A stretch of 18,551 nucleotides of DNA from an uncultured Eubacterium sp. Lineage in GTDB: Bacteria; Bacillota; Clostridia; Lachnospirales; Lachnospiraceae. Below, one piece after another: positions 13,601-18,551 of this stretch (its first letter is position 1; each line of letters opens with the position of its first letter). Under the pieces are notes generated by a model. It worked only from the letters and a program-made list of their open reading frames with translations, had not been told where the DNA came from and made no database searches. The stretch covers positions 1 through 18,551 of the forward strand of contig CAJTRZ010000021.1 in NCBI GenBank assembly GCA_910578975.1, given 5' to 3'. The position numbers were made by a program, and so were the translations under genes.

Positions 13601-15009
13601 GGGTTTATTTTCTTCTTTAGAATATCTATAGTTGCTTTTGTAGATGAATCTGTATCTATGGCTTTTTTTATTTCATTATAGCCATAACTTACAGTTGCAT
13701 GATTTTTCTTTTTTAGGTATTTGGCTATGGTTTCTAATTTTTCATCTGTATATACTCTGCATAAATACATACATATTTGTCGAGGAAAAGCAACATCATT
13801 GCTTCTTTTTTTAGAACATATATCTGCAGCAGTAATTTGAAAATGTTCAGCAACAGTATTAATGATTGTCTGACATGTTATTTTTTCTTCAGAATTATCA
13901 ACTTTTAATGTATCCATTGCAAACTCTTTTGTTATAGGTACTCTGTTAATTTTTGAGAATGCAATGACATTATTAAGAGATCCTTCTAATTCTCTAACAT
14001 TCGTAACAAAGTTAGTAGCAATATAATCAAGAGCTTCTAATATGTTGTTGTTTTCAAAATCTTCTCTGTCATCTGTAACTTTAATACCTTGAGATAAGGC
14101 ATGTTTTCTTAAAATAGCCATACGAGTTTCGTAATCAGGACTTTGAATATCTACTGTGATTCCCTGTTGGAAACGAGTAGTAAGTCTGTCTGCAATATCT
14201 TCTATTTCATTAGGCTTTCTATCTGATGTAAACACAATTTGCTTATGTTTTAAAAATAATTCATTAAAAATATTAAATATTTCTTCCTGAGTTCTTTCTT
14301 TTCCTGAAATAAATTGAATATCATCAATTAATAAAACATCAACATTTCTGTATTTATTTCTAAATTCTATGATTTCATCCTGATTTTTCTTTTGTTTACC
14401 TAATAAATCAATAACTTCGTTTGTAAAAGACTCTGTAGTTGTATATAAAACTTTTGCCTTAGGATCTGATTTTAATACAAAGTTTCCAATAGACTGCATT
14501 AGATGCGTTTTACCAAGTCCAACACCACCATAGATAAATAATGGGTTATGTGCTTCTCCTGGTGAATCTGCAACTGCTAACGATGTAGCCTGAGCTACAG
14601 CATTATTTCCTACTACAAATGAATCAAAAGTATATTTTTTATCAAGATGTGACTCTAATAATCTTTTTTCTAAAATAATATCGTCGGAATCTATTGATGT
14701 AATAGATTTATCATCTTCATCTTCGTCTTCTTCTAAAGAGGAATCACCTGGAAGAAGTATTTGTAAATCAATATCATTTCCTAAAATTATAGAAATAGAA
14801 ATTTTTAAAAAATCAAAATATCTTTTATTAATATATTGAAGGCCACTACTGCCACTGTTACCTGTAAAAATAAGTTTTACTAATCCGTCTTTATAAGACT
14901 TTACATTTAAGGGTAAAATAAAAGTTTCAAAGGTTATATCTTGGATATCATATTCCTTTTTGAAAAAATCCAATATTTCAGGCCATTTTTCTTCTAAAAT
15001 ATCTAACAT
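13594..15009 (-). CDS. dnaA: Chromosomal replication initiator DnaA
   Basis: The start is ATG 15009, after AAGGAGG at 5 nt. An in-frame ATG at 15069 lies upstream of the promoter -10 and cannot be used from it. The 471-residue AAA+ initiator has Walker A GGVGLGKTH (161-169), Walker B VLLIDDIQF (225-233), sensor 1 FTSDRKP (260-266), the box VII arginine in LTTRF (276-280) and sensor 2 NVRELEGS (337-344). Domain II is a short acidic linker (about 90-115). The DNA-binding domain differs from E. coli at base-reading positions: R399 is kept (R402), L422 is kept (L425) and H434 is kept (H437), but K415 is R418, P423 is E426, D433 is N436 and T435 is A438. The motif GGRDHTT reads KKKNHAT here. Confidence 0.97.
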   Translation of the reverse strand: MLDILEEKWPEILDFFKKEYDIQDITFETFILPLNVKSYKDGLVKLIFTGNSGSSGLQYINKRYFDFLKISISIILGNDIDLQILLPGDSSLEEDEDEDDKSITSIDSDDIILEKRLLESHLDKKYTFDSFVVGNNAVAQATSLAVADSPGEAHNPLFIYGGVGLGKTHLMQSIGNFVLKSDPKAKVLYTTTESFTNEVIDLLGKQKKNQDEIIEFRNKYRNVDVLLIDDIQFISGKERTQEEIFNIFNELFLKHKQIVFTSDRKPNEIEDIADRLTTRFQQGITVDIQSPDYETRMAILRKHALSQGIKVTDDREDFENNNILEALDYIATNFVTNVRELEGSLNNVIAFSKINRVPITKEFAMDTLKVDNSEEKITCQTIINTVAEHFQITAADICSKKRSNDVAFPRQICMYLCRVYTDEKLETIAKYLKKKNHATVSYGYNEIKKAIDTDSSTKATIDILKKKINPK

Positions 15010-15029
15010 AATGTCCTCCTTAAAAGTGT

Positions 15030-15047
15030 AAAAAGGCTCAAAAGCCC
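15030..15047 (-). promoter_or_regulatory. Small hairpin with U run in the dnaA leader
   Basis: On the minus strand GGGCT-TTTG-AGCCT is followed by a short T run, between the predicted start site (about 15051) and the ribosome site. Only 4-5 base pairs form, so attenuation is possible but weakly supported. Confidence 0.3.
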
Positions 15048-15057
15048 ATACATAAAT

Positions 15058-15086
15058 ATAATACATCAAAAAGGGTAAATTTTCAA
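15058..15086 (-). promoter_or_regulatory. dnaA promoter
   Basis: The -35 is TTGAAA (15081-15086), the spacer is 17 nt and the -10 is TATTAT (15058-15063, 5 of 6). The start would be near 15051, giving a leader of about 40 nt with AAGGAGG before ATG 15009. DnaA-box-like sites lie 150-280 bp upstream, which would permit autoregulation. Confidence 0.75.
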
Positions 15087-15370
15087 TATAAATTCGATAT
15101 ATATTATAATAGGAAGAAAGTAAATTTTATTTTATAAAAATATTGTAAATTTTGTTAAAATAAAATGATTGACATAAAATTTATTTTTTAAAAAGAATAA
15201 TTTACATAAATTCGACAATAAATAACAAAAAGTTATTAAAGTTATTAACAAAAAGATTTTAATAATTAGAAAAATAGTGTAATAATAAGCTGTAAATAAT
15301 AAAGTTATTAACATTCTATTAACATTTAGTTGATAACTTTATGTAAAGTATAATAATTATATGTAAACTA
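15087..15370. other. Upstream origin part: extremely A/T-rich DNA with DnaA-box-like sites
   Basis: No credible gene lies here. Box-like sites are TTATTAAAG (15232-15240), TTATTAACA (15242-15250 and 15305-15313), CTATTAACA (15316-15324) and, on the minus strand, TTATCAACT (15328-15336). Steps of 10, 11 and 12 bp within the two clusters match helical phasing. A second TATAAT (about 15104-15109, minus) lacks a good -35. It corresponds in position to the rpmH-dnaA origin part of Bacillus. Confidence 0.6.
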
Positions 15371-15537
15371 ACAGTTCAGCCATAGCAAAATAAATTTGAC
15401 GAAAAAATTGTTTACAGTTTTTTTCGGAAATATTTATTTTGTTATGAGCGTAGCGCCCATATATGAGTAAAACTCATCTGCATTGCAGATGATAAGTGAC
15501 AAAGTCACTGTTTTGCGAATGTATGGGACTGAACTGT
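15371..15537. repeat. 167-bp multi-hairpin element with terminal inverted repeats (MITE-like or structured RNA)
   Basis: The ends ACAGTTCAG (15371-15379) and CTGAACTGT (15529-15537) are perfect inverted repeats, and TAA flanks both sides of the inner 8 bp (15369-15371, 15537-15539), a possible target duplication. Inside are a 15-bp stem (15381-15395 with 15432-15446, one G-U) extended by CGAAAAAA/TTTTTTCG, then ATGAGT-AAA-ACTCAT (15463-15477), CATCTGCA-T-TGCAGATG (15475-15491) and AGTGAC-AAA-GTCACT (15495-15509). CATAGCAAAA (15381-15390) can pair instead with TTTTGC plus TATG (15511-15525), which extends the outer stem. No open reading frame is inside. Confidence 0.65.
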
Positions 15538-15569
15538 AATAAAAACTATTATAAATATCGAAAAAATGC

Positions 15570-15598
15570 TTGAAATTATATCGATTTTGTGGTTTAAT
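15570..15598 (+). promoter_or_regulatory. Probable rpmH operon promoter
   Basis: The -35 is TTGAAA (15570-15575), the spacer is 17 nt and the -10 is TTTAAT (15593-15598, 5 of 6). It lies 33 bp after the hairpin element and would give a leader of about 70 nt. A further TTGACT at 15605 has no good -10 partner. Confidence 0.5.
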
Positions 15599-15677
15599 CA
15601 ATAATTGACTGCGATTATTTTTATTATGGTAATTGTAATGATGTTTTACTATAGAACAGAAAAGGAGGTGCCGTATT

Positions 15678-15812
15678 ATGAAAATGACATTTCAGCCAAA
15701 GAAAAGACAGAGATCAAAAGTTCATGGATTTAGAAAAAGAATGAGCACAGCAGGCGGTAGAAAGGTTCTTGCCAGCAGAAGAGCTAAAGGAAGAAAGAAA
15801 TTATCAGCTTAG
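15678..15812 (+). CDS. rpmH: 50S ribosomal protein L34
   Basis: A 44-residue, strongly basic protein beginning MKMTFQPKKRQRSKVHGF and ending RRAKGRKKLSA, the typical L34 sequence and length. It is a late-assembling component of the large ribosomal subunit. AAAGGAGGTG lies 7 nt before the ATG. It is the first gene of the rightward rpmH-rnpA-yidD-yidC-jag group, the standard arrangement beside the origin. The last base of the TAG stop is the first base of a hairpin. Confidence 0.98.
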   Translation: MKMTFQPKKRQRSKVHGFRKRMSTAGGRKVLASRRAKGRKKLSA

Positions 15813-15836
15813 GTCACATTCAATGTGACCTTTCTT
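15812..15836 (+). terminator. Hairpin after rpmH (partial terminator or attenuator)
   Basis: GGTCACAT-TCA-ATGTGACC forms eight perfect pairs, followed by TTTCTTT. The stem includes the last base of the rpmH stop codon. Because rnpA begins only 28 nt later with no promoter between, it probably terminates only part of the transcripts, giving more L34 than RnpA. Confidence 0.7.
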
Positions 15837-15864
15837 TATATTACAATTTAAAATGGAGATTACT

Positions 15865-16221
15865 ATGAAAAGTTATGTTTCATTAAAAAAGAATAATGAA
15901 TTCCAAAGAGTATATAAAGAAGGAAAATCAAAAGCAAACAAATATTTAGTAATGTATGTTTTAAAAAATGATTTAAGTATTAACAGATTAGGTATTTCAG
16001 TTAGTAAAAAAGTAGGAAATAGTGTAGTAAGACATCACCTAACCCGCTTAATCAGAGAAAGCTACAGACTAAATAGTAATATGTTCAATAGTGGTTTGGA
16101 CATAGTCGTGGTAGTGAGAACGACTGCCAGGGACGAAAATTATCACACAATAGAAAGTGCATTGATGCACTTGGGAAAGATTCAGAACATCTTAATAAAA
16201 AAAGATGAAATTTGTAACTAA
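15865..16221 (+). CDS. rnpA: Ribonuclease P protein component
   Basis: A 118-residue basic protein that binds the RNase P RNA and helps 5' processing of tRNA precursors. ATG 15865 is preferred because GGAG sits 6 nt upstream; an in-frame ATG at 15853 would include that ribosome site in the coding region. The segment LGISVSKKVGNSVVR is family-typical. The RNR motif, usually RNRxKRLIRE, reads RHHLTRLIRE here; I know this form from Lachnospiraceae RnpA, so it is likely a clade variant rather than a defect. Confidence 0.95.
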   Translation: MKSYVSLKKNNEFQRVYKEGKSKANKYLVMYVLKNDLSINRLGISVSKKVGNSVVRHHLTRLIRESYRLNSNMFNSGLDIVVVVRTTARDENYHTIESALMHLGKIQNILIKKDEICN

Positions 16222-16298
16222 TTAGAAAACAGAGCCTGTAATATTATTTAATGATGAAGCATAGTGAATTTAATTTTTAGGAAAGAAGAGTCATTTTT

Positions 16299-16553
16299 AT
16301 GAGTAGATTCAAATTTGTTCTTAAATTTATAGGAAAAATTTTTGGTTTTATTTTGATTGGGATGATTAAATTTTATAAGAAATTTATTTCTCCTATGAAG
16401 AGAACACCTTCTTGTAGATATATTCCTAGTTGTTCTCAATATGCTTTAGAGGCTTTACAAAAATATGGACCGTTAAAAGGGTCTTATCTTGCAGTGAGAA
16501 GGATTCTTAGATGTAATCATTTTCATGAAGGAGGATATGATCCTGTTCCTTAA
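16299..16553 (+). CDS. yidD: Membrane protein insertion efficiency factor YidD
   Basis: An 84-residue protein with the YidD signature: FYKKFISP, then CRYIPSCSQYALEAL with three conserved Cys, KGSYLAVRRILRC and the C-terminal GGYDPVP. It assists YidC-dependent insertion at the inner face of the membrane. The N-terminus before KFYKKF is about 10 residues longer than usual; the ribosome site for ATG 16299 is poor, and M22 lacks a better one. It is followed by yidC after 11 bp. The 77 bp upstream, to rnpA, show nothing clear. Confidence 0.93.
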   Translation: MSRFKFVLKFIGKIFGFILIGMIKFYKKFISPMKRTPSCRYIPSCSQYALEALQKYGPLKGSYLAVRRILRCNHFHEGGYDPVP

Positions 16554-16564
16554 AGGAGGATTGA

Positions 16565-17797
16565 ATGGAGAATTTTATAATTGCCACACAGACAGGTGGT
16601 ATACTAAAACCATTTGCATGGATTTTAGGAAAGATACTGGAAGTAATATATGATGGATTTGCTTTTTTAGGTATCTATAATATTGGTCTTTGTATTATTG
16701 TATTTACTTTGGTTGTGAGAATGCTTATGCTTCCTATGACAATTAAGCAGCAGAAATTTCAGAAAATGAATGCTGTTATGAATCCGGAAATTCAGGCAAT
16801 TCAAAAGAAATATAAAAATAAAAGAGATCAACAATCACAGTTGGCACAACAGGAAGAAATAAAGGCAGTTTATGACAAATATGGAACTTCACCAACAGGA
16901 AGTTGCTTACAACTTATTATACAGATGCCTATTTTATTTGCGTTGTATAGAGTTGTCATGAATATTCCAGCTTATGTTCAGCCTGTAAAAGATTTGTATA
17001 TTAAAGTTATTAGTGGATTAGATGCATCTCAGATGAAACAGTTCTTTAATATTGATAATGCTGGAAATAAGTTATCATCATCACAATTGAATAATTGTAT
17101 TGATGCGATGAATTCATCAAGATCTGGCGGAGAGGTAACTCTTACAAAGGGAACAGAAGTTAGTGATATTCTTGCAGTTGCAGAAAAAGGAATTGCAAAT
17201 AAAATAGAAAGTCTCAATGACTTTTTTGGCTTAAATCTTGGAATGTCACCGAGTGCAATGTTTAATGCAGGAATGATAACATTAATAGCAGCACTTGTTA
17301 TTCCGGTACTTGCAGGTTTGTTCCAGCTTTTAAGTGTACAGCTTATGCAGAAACTTAATAATGTAGCAGGTGCTCAGGATAATCCTATGGCTGGTTCAAT
17401 GAAAGTAATGAATTTTATGATGCCATTGATGTCAGTATATATGTGCTGGATTTTATCAGCAGGTTTAGGTTTATACTGGATGGCAGGTTCATTAATTATG
17501 ATGCTTCAACAAGTATTTATTAATTTATATATGAGAAAAATAGATGTGAATGATATAATTGAAGCAAATAAAGAAAAAGCTGAAAAGAAAGCTGAGAAAC
17601 GCAAAGAAAAGCAAGGTATTTATAGAGAAAAAGTCTTAGAGGCATCAAAGACAAATACAAGAACTATGACAAGCAGTTCATCTATGAGTGCTGAAGAAAA
17701 AGAAGAAAAAATCAGAAAAGCAAAAGCTGCTTCAAGAGGATCTTTGGCAGCGAAGGCAAATATGGTTAAAGATTTTAATGAAAAAAACAATAAATAG
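16565..17797 (+). CDS. yidC: Membrane protein insertase YidC/Oxa1 family
   Basis: A 410-residue insertase for membrane proteins, alone or with SecYEG. The first core helix holds the conserved R52 (LVVRMLMLP), followed by the coiled cytosolic hairpin (60-105), the helix around LQLIIQMPILFALYR (115-129), an extracellular insertion (about 140-225) and three further hydrophobic segments (about 232-256, 282-300 and 300-322). The tail from 335 is Lys/Glu-rich and basic, typical of ribosome-binding YidC tails. No lipobox is present, unlike Bacillus SpoIIIJ. The ATG follows AAAGGAGG at 5 nt. The insertion between helices 2 and 3 is longer than in SpoIIIJ. Confidence 0.95.
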   Translation: MENFIIATQTGGILKPFAWILGKILEVIYDGFAFLGIYNIGLCIIVFTLVVRMLMLPMTIKQQKFQKMNAVMNPEIQAIQKKYKNKRDQQSQLAQQEEIKAVYDKYGTSPTGSCLQLIIQMPILFALYRVVMNIPAYVQPVKDLYIKVISGLDASQMKQFFNIDNAGNKLSSSQLNNCIDAMNSSRSGGEVTLTKGTEVSDILAVAEKGIANKIESLNDFFGLNLGMSPSAMFNAGMITLIAALVIPVLAGLFQLLSVQLMQKLNNVAGAQDNPMAGSMKVMNFMMPLMSVYMCWILSAGLGLYWMAGSLIMMLQQVFINLYMRKIDVNDIIEANKEKAEKKAEKRKEKQGIYREKVLEASKTNTRTMTSSSSMSAEEKEEKIRKAKAASRGSLAAKANMVKDFNEKNNK

Positions 17798-17811
17798 AGG
17801 TATAAGGAATT

Positions 17812-18441
17812 ATGGAATATAGAGAGTATAAAGGTAAAAACGTTGATGAAGCAATTACAAATGCATGTGTTGATTTAGGAATTGCTGCTGATCAACTTGA
17901 GTATACGATTGTTGATAAGGGATCCAATGGATTTTTGGGAATTGGAAGTAAGCAAGCTGTGATAAAAGCAAAAAGAAATGAGTCAGTAGAGGAGATTGCA
18001 ACAGAATTTTTAAATAAAGTTTTTAATGCAATGGAACTTACTGTTAAACTTGATATTCAAATTGAAGAAGGTGAGAAAGAGAATACAATTAATATCAATG
18101 TTATTGGTGATGATATGGGTATTCTTATAGGTAAAAGAGGACAAACTCTTGATTCATTGCAGTATCTTGTAAGTCTTGTAGTAAATAAAGGCAGCGATAA
18201 GTTTAACAGAGTAAAACTTGATACTGAAAATTATAGAGAAAGAAGAAAAGCAACTCTTGAAAATCTTGCAAAGAATATTTCTCTTAAAGTAAAAAGAATT
18301 AAGAAACCTGTAGCTTTGGAGCCAATGAATCCTTATGAAAGAAGAATTATTCATTCTGCACTTCAGAATGATAAGTTCTGTACTACAAAGAGTGAAGGTG
18401 ATGAGCCATACAGACATGTAGTAGTAATGTTAAAGAAATAA
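17812..18441 (+). CDS. jag: RNA-binding protein Jag/KhpB (Jag_N, KH and R3H domains)
   Basis: A 209-residue cytosolic RNA-binding protein. The Jag_N domain is at 1-52 (EYKGKNVDEAI, GFLGIGSK), the KH domain around 75-145 with GILIGKRGQTLDSLQ (103-117), and R3H at about 145-209 (ERRKATLENLA, NPYERRIIHSAL, EGDEPYRHVVV). Homologues bind many small and messenger RNAs and influence cell division and envelope genes. It starts 15 bp after yidC with AAGGAATT upstream, and is complete. All expected domain motifs are intact. Confidence 0.95.
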   Translation: MEYREYKGKNVDEAITNACVDLGIAADQLEYTIVDKGSNGFLGIGSKQAVIKAKRNESVEEIATEFLNKVFNAMELTVKLDIQIEEGEKENTININVIGDDMGILIGKRGQTLDSLQYLVSLVVNKGSDKFNRVKLDTENYRERRKATLENLAKNISLKVKRIKKPVALEPMNPYERRIIHSALQNDKFCTTKSEGDEPYRHVVVMLKK

Positions 18442-18551
18442 ATTCCGGTTTGTAGGGGAGAGGACTTTCCTGCTGAAATAGAATACAAAGGAAATGCATT
18501 CACCTCATTACTTGAACATTTATTAAAAAGAAAACATAGAATTAATATCTC
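18442..18551 (+). other. Post-jag tail with an open frame but no start codon
   Basis: The last 110 bases show no mnmE-like start, which would be expected soon after jag. The frame directly after the jag stop stays open for 36 codons to the window edge (ending ...LLEHLLKRKHRINIS) but has no ATG, GTG or TTG start. No domain is recognised. A coding origin is unproven. Confidence 0.25.

Noticed and set aside
15169..15174. Plus-strand TTGACA in the dnaA upstream region
   Set aside because: No acceptable -10 occurs 16-18 nt downstream.
15132..15314. 60-codon minus-strand open frame in the dnaA upstream region
   Set aside because: Its Phe/Leu/Ile-rich translation is what A/T-rich DNA gives by chance; it lacks a ribosome site and covers DnaA-box-like sites.
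16218..16298. Very short open frame beginning ATGATGAAG between rnpA and yidD
   Set aside because: Only nine codons long, with no ribosome site or conserved content.

Overview
The window is a chromosomal replication-origin neighbourhood from an AT-rich member of the Clostridia, most likely Lachnospiraceae. Three things point there: the Firmicute gene order dnaA-dnaN-yaaA-recF-gyrB-gyrA opposite rpmH-rnpA-yidD-yidC-jag; a GyrA without the Gram-negative features; and an RnpA with the RHHLTR variant, which I associate with Lachnospiraceae. The family call is inference from protein character, not a database result.

Layout. Bases 1-144 hold two tandem, leftward, near-consensus promoters that probably fire a stable-RNA (rRNA) operon lying off the left edge. 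Next, all on the minus strand, are a TIM-barrel sugar isomerase/epimerase-like gene, a tRNA-Ser(GCU) with its own perfect-consensus promoter and terminator, and a large secreted protein made of about seven 84-residue Ig-like repeats with a BamE/SmpA-like tail. These are followed by a plsC acyltransferase and the two subunits of a class I Fe-S fumarase. Then comes the minus-strand replication block: gyrA, gyrB, recF, yaaA, dnaN, dnaA. From 15678 onward the plus strand carries rpmH, rnpA, yidD, yidC and jag. Every gene therefore points away from dnaA, co-oriented with the two replication forks.

The origin looks bipartite, as in Bacillus: one part between dnaA and dnaN (13167-13593) and one upstream of dnaA (about 15087-15370). 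The classical DnaA box TTATCCACA is absent from both parts. TTATTAACA and close variants occur there instead, in helically phased rows and in one 26-bp near-palindrome. The DnaA protein is altered at several residues that read the box in E. coli (P423 to E, D433 to N, T435 to A, K415 to R), so the initiator and its sites may have drifted together. This is the most interesting signal in the window.

A second unusual object is a 167-bp multi-hairpin element (15371-15537) between the upstream origin part and the rpmH promoter. It has terminal inverted repeats, a possible TAA duplication and two mutually exclusive pairings of its left arm. It could be a MITE-like repeat or a structured RNA/cruciform.

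The genes fall into coherent groups. DnaA, DnaN, RecF and gyrase initiate, clamp, repair and relax replication. L34, RNase P protein, YidD, YidC and Jag serve ribosome/tRNA maturation and membrane insertion. Fumarase and PlsC are metabolic genes attached downstream of gyrA.
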